Origin: Phymatolithon calcareum
Lineage: Eukaryota; Rhodophyta; Florideophyceae; Hapalidiales
Direction of reading: 5' to 3'
DNA: 64,000 nucleotides
Assembly (NCBI GenBank): GCA_977006965.1
Contig: OZ345359.1
Coordinates: 1,116,001-1,180,000, forward strand
The notes beneath the pieces were generated by a model. It was not told where the DNA came from. It did no database searches and saw nothing but the letters and a program-made list of their open reading frames with translations. The position numbers and the translations under genes are program-made. Each line of letters opens with the position of its first letter. Position 1 is the stretch's first letter. Positions 48,872 through 57,906 of the stretch are shown in pieces.

Positions 48872-49814
48872 ATGGATGGATTTCTGTTTTATTGAAGCTC
48901 CCTTAGTCAATTATCATTGCACCTGAGAGACTTTTCGTTGCGCTACAATCCTTCGTTTACGTTTTCATTTTGATTTCGGACATTTTCTTTGGACGGTATC
49001 AACTGCAATTTCCAGCATCTCTTTTTGAATATCGGAAAGTCGTTGCTTGGGCCTTAAGTTTGAGATAACTGTGAGAGCTTCATCGAGTTTGGAATCTTCG
49101 TTTCTTGCTTGTTCTTGCCAGGGATATGGGAAGCGGTGAAATAACCAGTGCGTGTAAAGAAGCCTGTGCTTCGCTTTTTTGAGGGTGAGGAATGGTGGTA
49201 GTTCGTTCTTGATGGGCTGAGGAGGGCGCCGGCCCTCCCGTCCTGTAGCTTTCGAAGGGAGACATGCTTCCCATTCTTCTTTTGCGTTCTTCAGCGTTCT
49301 TGCGTTTACGCTTGTCGTAGCGTCTAGGGTGCGTGCAAATTCCTCTGTAGAGATACAGAGAAGAGCTTTGTGAAGCATATCGTTTGTCGCGTTCAATATT
49401 GCCAGTCGTGTTGTGCCCTTGGGAAGCTCAAGCGCCTGTTTTCTTCGAAATTTCTGTGCTGTTATGAACTTGGAGCTCAAATGCGCTTGGCGTAGTTGAA
49501 TGGATTCCAGGCGGCATATTCCTCGAAAGCGGGCCTGCATATTCTTGCACCAGGTTCCGAACATTCTAGAGAACAAGTTACTCTCTAGGGCGTCCTGTGC
49601 GCGAAGGATGTTACGCGTCAGATCTGCGAACGGGAGAAGATACTCTGTCATTGGACGGACGAGCGCCTTAAATAGTCTTAAGCATATCGAGGGTGCGAAC
49701 CCTTTCCCGTGGAGTTCGATGTTTCCTAGAACCATCAGTCGATTCTGTGCAGCATCTATTCTGGAAAGCGGAGAGGTTTCTGTGACGCCGTTCGAAGATA
49801 TGGAGATGCCCAGG
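48872..49814 (-). mobile_element. 5'-truncated LINE, copy 3
   Basis: A 943-bp insertion flanked by an exact 12-bp duplication CCCCTTCAAAGG (48860-48871 and 49815-49826). The 3' end is at low coordinates, with AATAAAACAG followed by ATCCATCCAT-type tail repeats (minus strand). The element begins inside the reverse transcriptase at LGISISSNGVT, at nearly the same protein point as copy 1, but the sequences differ enough to be separate families or old lineages. It landed in the decaying 3' end of the GTPase-Sel1 gene. Confidence 0.93.
48965..49812 (-). CDS. LINE reverse transcriptase C-terminal fragment (copy 3)
   Basis: The frame is open from the junction through LGISISSNGVTETSPLSRID and LMVLGNIELHGKGFAPSICL, then KALVRPMTEYLLPF and a long basic helical region to a stop at 48965. 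The first Met in the frame is at 49735, which is not a real start. Its layout matches copy 1 (YLGISLSSEGVT, then KALIQPRWEYAMHL). The catalytic box is missing. The lack of stops over about 280 codons suggests a young insertion. Confidence 0.82.
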
Positions 49815-49826
49815 CCCCTTCAAAGG
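49815..49826 (+). repeat. Target-site duplication of LINE copy 3 (right)
   Basis: CCCCTTCAAAGG, identical to 48860-48871, and part of the Sel1-derived sequence on the minus strand. Confidence 0.92.
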
Positions 49827-49966
49827 CACTGCCGGCATTACGTCCATATTAGCTCCTTCATCAATTGCCGCCTTGTTCTCTAGATGAGCTGCGCAAACCG
49901 CGTCTGCTGGCACTGCGTCTCCACCCCGTTGAAGTAACCGTTCCAGGTTGACCATTGCATACACAT
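49827..49966 (-). pseudogene. Out-of-frame degenerate Sel1 repeats of the GTPase gene
   Basis: Directly after the stop of the GTPase-Sel1 frame, the next minus-strand frame reads YAMVNLERLLQRGGDAVPAD and later KAAIDEGANMDVMPAVPLKG, clearly further Sel1 repeats. Comparison with the upstream repeats shows one base missing at about 49980 (plus-strand CTCATAGAC instead of CTCAATAGCC), which shifts the frame and creates the stop at 49967. The repeat array ends at the LINE junction. Confidence 0.8.
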
Positions 49967-51520
49967 CTACACCTTCCTCATAGACCGGTTGTAGAGCTCA
50001 GCAGCGCGAACTGGATCTGCCGGTACGCCATTTGCGCCATGTTTCAGCAACAATGCGAGGTTGTACATCGCATACATACTCTCGCCTTCATCAATAGCCC
50101 GGTTGTAGAGCTCAACTGCGCGAACCGGGTCTGCCGATACCCCATCTGCGCCATTTTGTAGCAACAATGCAAGGTTGACCATAGCATCCACATCTCCACT
50201 TTCTTCAATAACCCGGTTGTATAGTTCAACTGCGCGAACCGGGTCTGCCGGTACCCCATCTGTCCCATCTTTTAGCAAAAATGCGAGGTTGTACATCGCA
50301 TACATACGGTCGCCTTCATCAATAGCCCGGTTGTAGAGCTCAACTGCGCGAACCGGGTCTGCCGACACCCCATCTGCGCCATGTTGTAGCAACAATGCAA
50401 GGTTGTACATTGCATCCACATACCCGCCTTCCTCAATAGCCCGATTGTATAGCTCAACTGAGCGAACCGGGTCTGCCGGGACGCCATCTGCGCCATATCT
50501 TAGTAAACATGCTAGGTTGTACATTGCTCTCACATCTCCATCATTTTCAATCGCCCGGTTGTACCGTGCAACTTCGCGAACTGGGTCCGCTAGTACTCCG
50601 TCTCTGTCGTCTTCTGCTTTTCTGCCTTGCTCAATGGCTTCAAATGGGACATCCAGATCGAGTGCCACGCTCTCTTCTCTCTTTTCCTCCTCGATATTCT
50701 GCACTTCTTTTGGTCTCTGTGCATTCTTCGACTCGTGCTCACACAGAGCTTGCTCCAGTGCGTTGATTCGCTTATCAGCATCAAGCTTTTGTAGTTCATA
50801 GTCTGCCATCATTTCCCTAAATTCTTCTCCTTTGGCGTTCTCGATTTCGCTGACGTGACGCTCCGCAGCCTCCAGAAGCTTCTCCAAGTTCTGCGTTTCA
50901 ACGCTGGAAACCTCAGTGTATAATGGCTTCGTCACAGGAAGACCATGGAGTAGGAGGTGCAACGCCACCGTCGTGTGACGTTGATCTTTTGCTCCGAGAA
51001 GAGACGTCTCCATCGGTACGTAGCACCAGTGGCTTGTCTTCCTATCTCCCGTCAATATTTTCCGTAGTTTACATTCCGTTTCCGGGTCTTCTCGTATCAT
51101 GGCTTCAACACTCTCTTCCATCTTGTTGACTATCACCCCGAACCGGTCGTTGGTGTCCACGGAAATAGCATTCAGTACGAGCTTTATGGTGAGGATGTCC
51201 GCTCGTCTCACTCGGCCTCCATCCAAAGTGACAACGAACGCAATCTTCAGTGCGACATTTTGGGAGAGTAACTTGTCCAGCTCTTCCCCCGCTTGCTTAG
51301 TTCTCGTGACATCGAAAAGACCAGGGGTGTCGTACAGCGTCAACTTCCCCACCTGAAATGCTTGAAGAACTTCTGTCAGACCTTCAACTAAGCTGGGCCC
51401 GCTCCTAAACTGTGGACTTCCGGCGAGTCCATTAAGGAGAGTGCTTTTTCCGGCGCCCGGGTTTCCGACCAATGCAATTGCCGGTCGGTGGGGAAAGGAG
51501 GACGAGGGGGCGTCGCTCAT
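49967..51520 (-). CDS. P-loop GTPase fused to Sel1 repeats
   Basis: A 517-aa protein from ATG 51520 (the frame opens earlier at a GTG). An AIG1/septin-like P-loop GTPase domain fills about 12-195: GNPGAGKS (19-26), DTPG (64-67) and NKM in VIVNKMEE (132-134) at the guanine-specificity position. A charged coiled coil (about 205-285) follows, then Sel1-type repeats from about 308 to the end, units of 38 residues of the pattern DPVRAVELYNRAIDEG...YAMYNLA..L..GADGVPA. Sel1 repeats are protein-binding solenoids. No signal peptide or membrane segment. The C-terminus ends early through a one-base deletion (see the degenerate tail), so the present protein may be a truncated form. AIG1-like GTPases act at membranes and in defence in plants and animals; a role here is not shown. 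Confidence 0.82.
   Translation of the reverse strand: MSDAPSSSFPHRPAIALVGNPGAGKSTLLNGLAGSPQFRSGPSLVEGLTEVLQAFQVGKLTLYDTPGLFDVTRTKQAGEELDKLLSQNVALKIAFVVTLDGGRVRRADILTIKLVLNAISVDTNDRFGVIVNKMEESVEAMIREDPETECKLRKILTGDRKTSHWCYVPMETSLLGAKDQRHTTVALHLLLHGLPVTKPLYTEVSSVETQNLEKLLEAAERHVSEIENAKGEEFREMMADYELQKLDADKRINALEQALCEHESKNAQRPKEVQNIEEEKREESVALDLDVPFEAIEQGRKAEDDRDGVLADPVREVARYNRAIENDGDVRAMYNLACLLRYGADGVPADPVRSVELYNRAIEEGGYVDAMYNLALLLQHGADGVSADPVRAVELYNRAIDEGDRMYAMYNLAFLLKDGTDGVPADPVRAVELYNRVIEESGDVDAMVNLALLLQNGADGVSADPVRAVELYNRAIDEGESMYAMYNLALLLKHGANGVPADPVRAAELYNRSMRKV
49985..50600 (-). repeat. 114-bp tandem repeats in a 228-bp higher-order pattern
   Basis: The Sel1 units are nearly identical at the DNA level and alternate between two kinds (IEE-type with VDAM...LLQ...GVSAD, and IDEG-type with MYAMYNLA...LLK...GVPAD). 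The two-unit block of 228 bp (50044-50271 and 50272-50499) is repeated, showing recent block duplication. Confidence 0.85.
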
Positions 51521-52830
51521 CGGGATTAGGTTGTTGATAGTGGGTAGTCCACAATTCGCGTTCACCTCTCACGCCCATTTCACACCGCATATATTGAGTG
51601 CTGCACAGTACTACTGTAGTACTGTGTACAGTAGCAATCCTATACAGCTGCATAGGCGTCATAAGATATTTTCTACGCCACACATTTGTTTCGCGTGGTG
51701 CCATACCGCAGAAGCAAAGTGCCAGGACTGGGGCGCAACGGAATATTCCACCGCGGAAAAATCCATTGCACATGGACAGTAGTGCGCTGTCCAACAGTGC
51801 AAAAGGGAATGGCACTGCGGTTTGGTTTTTGATGACGGCGCAAAATAAACTTGAAGAGGAAGGAAGACCTCGCGAGAACTATCATATATTTGACGATGAT
51901 GGAGAAGACCATGTTAATGCTGTTCATTGCCTGGAGCGCTGTCCGGAAGACCGTTGCAACCATCATTTTTTCTGCGGCCACAGATTTCGAATTTGATTTC
52001 CTTTCGAAAGCGAATCAGATTCGAAATCGATCTGTCACCAGGTGATCAACCTGCAGTATTTCAAAAAGCGTCCGGTGAGGGCTGGCCCTGGATTCAGGCA
52101 TACAGTACTGCAGTAGAATATGTTGGTCGATAATTGGACAGAAAAGAGGAAGACGACGAGGTCTTCGTGGACAGTGTCACTGTTCATGAGAAGAAGACGT
52201 GCCGGGATGCGTTGGCACACTAATGCGTCCTCATTCATTAATCGAACACCGTAGTTTGGATAAGTAATCTTCAGGGCTAGTAGTATCCTTTGATCGTTAA
52301 GAATACAAGAGCCCTTTGGTGAGACCGCTAGGTTAAAATTGTTTCGTCGAGCTGCCTGACAAAAACTTTGTGTGTACACCAAGGGCACTCTCGAAGCGAT
52401 AAGACAGAGGGTCTCACTCATCTCCAGGACCTAGAATCCCTGTGTGCATAGCTGTTCCTCGACAGTGTCTCAACCTGAACAAATCTTGAAAACACAAAAC
52501 GCACGTCTCCCGTTATCGTTGGCGGTCACAGTGGGCTCAACACCACCTTGTGTGGCTTGCTAGGAAGTAGTTAAAGTGATGAGCCACATACATCGCGCAG
52601 ATCATTGTCATGGAGACAGGCGGAGGTGGACGGAGCACAACTTGGGCATGTACATCGATTCGAAAGTAGCCGAGAATTGCAATAGAAGGCCGATTTCTCG
52701 TTTTGGACAAAAACGAATGATATCATCTAGAGACCTGGTAGTGTCTATGTGACGGAATTTTTTCCTCAATTGAGGTGCACTATTCCCTCCATTGGGGAAT
52801 GAGAATTATTTAATTTTTGTAAGCGAAAGC
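51521..52830. other. 1.3-kb region upstream of the GTPase-Sel1 gene
   Basis: It should hold the promoter of the GTPase-Sel1 gene. A hairpin CACAGTACTA (51604-51613) / TAGTACTGTG (51617-51626) with 3-nt loop lies about 85 bp upstream of the start. No other gene is recognised. Confidence 0.45.
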
Positions 52831-53420
52831 TACTAACTATCAGGCTCTTCAAATGCATCACGCTCATGGATGTCTTGAACATGCTTAGTGAAACAGTTCC
52901 TACCAGTAGAAGCGCCACAAATATATAGTGTGGCACTGTCACATCTATTACATGATGAGCACAAGAGGGTCGTCGTCTTGAATTTCCCAACTCTGCAGTT
53001 GTTTTGAACAGCATATGTAGTCATCATGACATCCTCAGTCCTCGTTTTCTTTTTCTTGGGAATTAAGTGGGTTCTAGCACCGCTCTTGAATGCAAATGTA
53101 CATTCTGTAGCGAGTAAACGTCGACGAGTAATGCGTGATGAGTTTCTCGGGCAGCTCTTGACAATACCTTGGCTGCGTCATGTGCTGCTTACCCTCTGGA
53201 TGGGCACCAGAGAATAAAAGCCATCTCACAATCACGCAAATTGCCAGAAGAGTTTGATGACCCCTATGAACTATAGTCGCACTTGTTGAAGATGTAGCAT
53301 TATCGCACTTCTTCCACTCGCTGAGTGCTGTATCATCGACGCAAATGAGGTTCGACGGAGGAACAGAGCGCTTTCTGCGATCAGTTATGGCATCGACAGC
53401 ATCTTGACCGAGCGTCCAGC
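52831..53420 (-). pseudogene. Probable piggyBac-like transposase remnant
   Basis: In order on the minus strand: SNLICVDDTALSEWK (a degenerate form of the CVDExM...K/R segment around a catalytic Asp), then HPEGKQHMTQPRYCQELPEK with LITHYSS, and, after a frameshift, a Cys-rich C-terminus NNCRVGKFKTTTLLCSSCNR to LYICGASTGRNCFTKHVQDI, like the C-terminal zinc region of piggyBac-type transposases. Stops and frameshifts between the parts show it is dead. The family assignment rests on these motifs alone. Confidence 0.5.
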
Positions 53421-54932
53421 TGTGCTGCGCAGACTACATGTTTCACATGGTTGCGCACTGAATGAAATTCACTGGAGGTATTCGGCGAACGTCATCTTAT
53501 TCTTTGAAGAAGAAGGAGCGGGGAGATACTTCTTTGGCGTTGTTGTCCTCCAAAAATTGCTCTCGGTGCTGAGCTCAGCCCTTGCCATGAGGACGAGTAT
53601 TCCGAAAAACTCAATCAGCTCTGTCACTGTAGTCTCTTGTTGTCCAATTATTCTCAGCTTAGCGGACGCCCAAGCAGCAAAATTTTCGCAGGTGAACGTG
53701 GGGAAACATCTTCATGAGGCAATCGTACTTTGTATGAAGACCAATACCATCATTTTCGGATAAGAAATCTCCGGTTAGAGTGCGAAGTTTCCAAAACTGA
53801 GAGGAAAATCAAACCCCCATGGGTCCTCGAGCTTGGCGCTCCTACCATGGCTCCCCATAAGCGACAGTATTCGGCTCACGGTCAGGCGAGAAGACATCAA
53901 GTTCCACGTACGATGCTTGGTCCCAAGAGCCTTTCAAGACGTAGCCGAGAGAGCCCGGAAGAGGGCGTTGAGAGCTGTCGAAGGTTTTATCGAAGCTTTT
54001 GTGTCCTTCTAAGGACCTTCTGATTGCGACTGTGGACGATAAACCGGCGTTTTGCGATGAAGATGGGCGAGGATGAGTACTGTAAGCAGTCCTGGTGCTA
54101 CTGCGCTTTGCCGGTGTTGGCTCGGTTCAAGCTGGTGAGCTTCTGCAATGCCATCGTCAGTGTCCCCTGCCTTAACGTTGAACAGGTTCACTGTCTTGAA
54201 GTTAGTCTTCTTCAGAGGATGCCAAACTATGACACATTTTACGCGAAGTGATATGCTCGCGCGACCATTGAGTTTTTCTCGAGTACCTCCTGAATCAAAC
54301 CACTCACCCTTTTTTACTTGGAAAAGACTCAATATTGTCTGGAGCACTCTGCGAGACCGGTCACCGATGCTGCCTTCATGTGTACGGATGTACCGACCAC
54401 GCTAGGCCGGACTTTTTCGCGTGGCACGGCAGGTCTGGTACTTCTGGGTGACCAGTGTATTTTCGTTGCGAGCGCCGAACGAAGCGATTATAAGGTAGTA
54501 ATTGCGGTACTCCTCACGCATTATACAAGTCCGACTTTCCAGTAATGGCGCAAATGATCCGTTCTGCGCTCTTTTTACTAACTTTTTCGAGCTTTTAAAT
54601 CGCCCCTCAATTCAGGGAAATATCCTCAATTGAGGGGGTTCGGCACATCGACACTAGTTCCCTTTCCTGTCATTCTGCTTGTCCTTCTTCTCCGCTCCGT
54701 TTCCGTTCGTCAATCAACTCGTTGATATGCCTCCTGCACGCAAATCTACTGGTCCTCAAGAACTACGATGGATTTCGCCTTCCATTGTGTTCGATACGGG
54801 TTTGAAAGGGTGGTCCAAGACAAATGTCGAGCTAGTTCGAACTGGTCTGGTGGTAAGTTGTGACAAGGGGATTTCCAGCCCATCCATTTGGCACATGTGA
54901 TACCGTATCACACTATCTGATGTTTAGACGCG
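53421..54932. other. Intergenic, possible transposon flank
   Basis: No supported gene. Parts may be the N-terminal end of the piggyBac-like remnant, but I cannot recognise protein similarity. Confidence 0.35.
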
Positions 54933-55010
54933 AGCACAAAGCAATCCAAAATTTGCAAGAGTATACTCTCGAGCAGCGGTTCTCTTGCAAATTTTGGATT
55001 GCTTTGTGCT
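54933..55010. repeat. Perfect 29-bp-arm hairpin
   Basis: AGCACAAAGCAATCCAAAAT plus nine bases (54933-54961) has its exact reverse complement at 54982-55010, with a 20-nt loop. Confidence 0.93.
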
Positions 55011-55063
55011 GTATTCATACTTCACGGAATCGATCGACGAAATTCCGTGAAGTATGAATACAG
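55009..55063. repeat. Perfect 22-bp-arm hairpin, abutting the previous one
   Basis: CTGTATTCATACTTCACGGA plus AT (55009-55030) pairs with 55042-55063 across an 11-nt loop. It overlaps the first hairpin by 2 nt. Confidence 0.93.
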
Positions 55064-55335
55064 TATGCGGCTTCGCATGTATCATACTTGGACAATATGA
55101 TACAGTATGTTCGAAAACAAGACAACCTCAAGTTGAGATCACGTTATGACATTTTGAATCAATTCCCACGTGTGCATGTGTAATTCGCTTTTCATCCTAG
55201 AAAGGAGCAACACCGTCCAATAGACAGCGGCCGCGTCTACGGCAACGTGCGGTGCCATGGGGCATTACAGTACCCGAGTGTCTCAATTGACATTCCGGCA
55301 AGGGCGATGCCCTTCGTTCTCCCCGTCGTTGCGTC

Positions 55336-56151
55336 ATGCTCGCTGGATACGCCGTCTGCACCCCGTTCTGTCAGACAGGTGTGGTAGGGGCCACAAGCGG
55401 TGTGGGACGACTACTTGTCACGCGTCTTGCAAAGGAAGGAGTACCATTGCGTGCCATAGTGCGAGACGCATCAAAGGCTCGATTGGTGCTGCCTGCGACG
55501 GCATCATTATGTGAAATCACTTCAATTGTCGACTCCGACACGCGCGCCCTACGCGAAGCGCAGCGTGGATTGACCTCGTTATTCATCTGCACAGGCACAA
55601 CGGCCTTTCCGACGCGTTCATGGCGTAACGGTAACACGCCAAAGGCAGTGGAAGTCGTCGGAATGCAGAACATGATGGATTGTCTAGATAAGAACAGCAT
55701 AAAGCGTGTGATACTGCTGTCGTCCATAGGGACGTCACGTAGTCAGGAATTTCCATTTTCGATCCTGAATTTGTTCGGTGTTCTCGAGGCGAAGAGAGAG
55801 GGTGAATTGATGCTGGAGAGGACTGCGAAGCAGCTCCGGTTTCGATACGCCATTGTGCGACCGGGACGACTTGTCGGTGCACCGCATACGAATGTGGGGA
55901 TGCTCAGAAAGGATGAGGACGAATGTATGCGCGATGTTAATCTGTATATGGGAGACCAAGGGACCGGGAATTGCAGCAGAGAGGCTGCGGCTGAGGCGAT
56001 GCTGATGGCGTGGAAGGGAAATGAGGACTTTGATTTTTCGGTTTTGGAAAAGTTTGGCGATAGGCCGAGTCGGCTTATGTGGCAGGAGAAACTACGAGCT
56101 GTACAGATTGGACGAGGGCTGAATTTTGTGCAGGACAATAGCATGATGTGA
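55336..56151 (+). CDS. Atypical short-chain dehydrogenase/reductase (NmrA/Tic62-like)
   Basis: A 271-aa frame from ATG 55336. GVVGATSGVGRLLVTRLAKE is the NAD(P)-binding Rossmann start (GATxGxGR), VRAIVRD-like strand-2 residues follow (PLRAIVRDASKA), FICTGTTAFPTRSW and KRVILLSSIGTS are the central strands, and YAIVRPGRLVG is the typical late motif of the atypical SDR_a5/NmrA group (Tic62, Ycf39, HCF173 relatives), many of which work in plastids. The part before GVVGAT does not look like a normal N-terminus, and a pyrimidine-rich stretch ending CTGTCAG|ACAG lies right before it, so a spliced upstream exon with a presequence is possible. Cofactor binding is likely; the substrate is unknown. Confidence 0.75.
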   Translation: MLAGYAVCTPFCQTGVVGATSGVGRLLVTRLAKEGVPLRAIVRDASKARLVLPATASLCEITSIVDSDTRALREAQRGLTSLFICTGTTAFPTRSWRNGNTPKAVEVVGMQNMMDCLDKNSIKRVILLSSIGTSRSQEFPFSILNLFGVLEAKREGELMLERTAKQLRFRYAIVRPGRLVGAPHTNVGMLRKDEDECMRDVNLYMGDQGTGNCSREAAAEAMLMAWKGNEDFDFSVLEKFGDRPSRLMWQEKLRAVQIGRGLNFVQDNSMM

Positions 56152-56953
56152 GCGACGACGAAGCGAGACTTGGGAGTCTTGGTGTCGACTTGTTTTGCCG
56201 AATTTTGCCCACTTAATGTACGTAGTAATATTCATAGCATTGAGCCCGTTTCCCAGCCAGCGGCTATTCCCGCAGTACATTATCTAGCCTTGTGGAGATG
56301 TCTGCCCGCTTTTGAGCATTATAAATTTTTTTGGGTTCCCTACTCACAGGCGCTCCACAGCAAGAGCACACTGGTCATGGCTATGATACATGAGAGCAGG
56401 CAGATGAAGTACTGTAGCTCTCGGAGGGACGTGCACAGGTTTGGACTTCCCGTCCCTCCTTGTCGCACCAGATGCAGCAGAACAAAGAGAAGAAGAAATT
56501 GCAGTCAGTCAGTCGCAGTCAGTGAAATCCAACGAAGCCAGCGCAAGCTGTAAATTTCATCTGATTTATAAAAAATAGTACGGATGTCTATTGGTATCGT
56601 ACAATATGTAACAGTGGAAGGAAAGCCAACATGGAATGATAGCGTCGCGCGTCATATTATAATAAAAAAGTGCTCGTCTGTCCGAGGGGGCAGGCACGGC
56701 GAGCGGTGCATACAATCATAATGGCTCAACAGCGAAGCAATCTATAAAATTTAGATAAAATTGAGTGTATCCTCCTTCTACCTACGGCGCATCTTGCAAC
56801 GTGTGTGTCTTGTAACCCGGCGTGGCCCGCAGCGCCCTGTACAAATACAAGAACAATTCGAGCAGCCCATCATCGCTTCGTCGTCCTACTTATCTCACGA
56901 ACGAACCAACCGCAGCCGTTCCGCATCACAGAAACGCAAACAAGCAAGCAAGC
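56152..56953. other. Upstream region of the eIF6 gene
   Basis: About 800 bp. A TATAAAA string is at 56743-56749 about 205 bp before the eIF6 ATG. A short GGAGGGACG/CGTCCCTCC inverted pair lies near 56426-56460. The eIF6 frame is open upstream to 56822 but without an ATG. Confidence 0.4.
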
Positions 56954-57691
56954 ATGGCAGTTCGTTGTCAGTTTGAAAACAGCAACGACATCGGCGTCTT
57001 TGCTACCCTAACGAACGCCTACTGTCTGGTGGCTGTAGGCGGTTCGGAGAACTTCTACTCCGTCTTCGAGGCCGAACTCGCAGAGCATATTCCGGTTATC
57101 CATGCAAGCATTGCCGGTACTCGTATAATAGGTCGCATGTGTGTCGGAAACAAGAACGGTCTGTTGCTCCCGAACGGAACCACGGATCAGGAATTGCAGC
57201 ATATCAAGAACTCCCTTCCGGATAAGGTCAAGGTGCAACGTTGTGAGGAACGGTTGTCCGCACTCGGTAATTGCATTGCCGCTAATGACTATGTGGCTCT
57301 CGTGCATTCGGACCTCGATCGCGAGACTGAGGAGGTGGTGCACGATGTGCTTGGTGTTGAGGTTTTCCGCAGTTCCATTGCTGGAGAGGTTCTTGTCGGC
57401 TCCTTCTGCAATTTCACAAACCAAGGTGGCTTGGTGCACCCCATGACCACCATTGAGGACCAGGATGAGCTGTCCAGTCTGCTGCAAGTTCCGCTAGTGG
57501 CGGGCACCATTAACCGTGGCAGCGAGGTTGTTGGTGCCGGCATTGTCGCAAATGACTGGGTTGCGTTCTGTGGTCTGGACACCACTTCAACTGAGTTGCA
57601 GGTGGTGGAGAGCATTTTCAAGTTGCGTGACACCAATTCTTCCAAGATAGTCAATCAGTTGCGCGGCTCTCTTATTGACAATCTCGCCTAA
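56954..57691 (+). CDS. EIF6: Eukaryotic translation initiation factor 6
   Basis: A 245-aa protein, the standard eIF6 length. The N-terminus [20 protein letters not shown] with [19 protein letters not shown] is the family hallmark. Five pseudo-repeats of the pentein fold follow, with [44 protein letters not shown] and [11 protein letters not shown]. eIF6 binds the 60S subunit, is needed for its biogenesis in the nucleolus and blocks early joining with 40S. The upstream open frame starts only with GTG, so the ATG at 56954 is chosen; its context GCAAGCATGGCAG is good. It is convergent with the SWR1-type gene. Confidence 0.97.
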   Translation: MAVRCQFENSNDIGVFATLTNAYCLVAVGGSENFYSVFEAELAEHIPVIHASIAGTRIIGRMCVGNKNGLLLPNGTTDQELQHIKNSLPDKVKVQRCEERLSALGNCIAANDYVALVHSDLDRETEEVVHDVLGVEVFRSSIAGEVLVGSFCNFTNQGGLVHPMTTIEDQDELSSLLQVPLVAGTINRGSEVVGAGIVANDWVAFCGLDTTSTELQVVESIFKLRDTNSSKIVNQLRGSLIDNLA

Positions 57692-57906
57692 GCTGCGAGC
57701 AGTGCTCGCTCAAGTGGCGTGCATGCAAAGTTGGGCCCAATGGTTGATGGTACGTATTTTTTACAGTTTATTTAGTCACATTATTCTCTTTTGCACCTAA
57801 GGGTCCCCTAGCTCTTTGAATGAATGAATGAACAATTCGTTTCGTTGCGAATGGAGCTGAGCCAGCAGGCTTATTTCGGGAAGGGGCGTTACGCACCGGC
57901 GTTGAG

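Noticed and set aside
49985-50600. Tandem repeats considered as a CRISPR array
   Set aside because: The 114-bp units are protein-coding Sel1 repeats without unique spacers.
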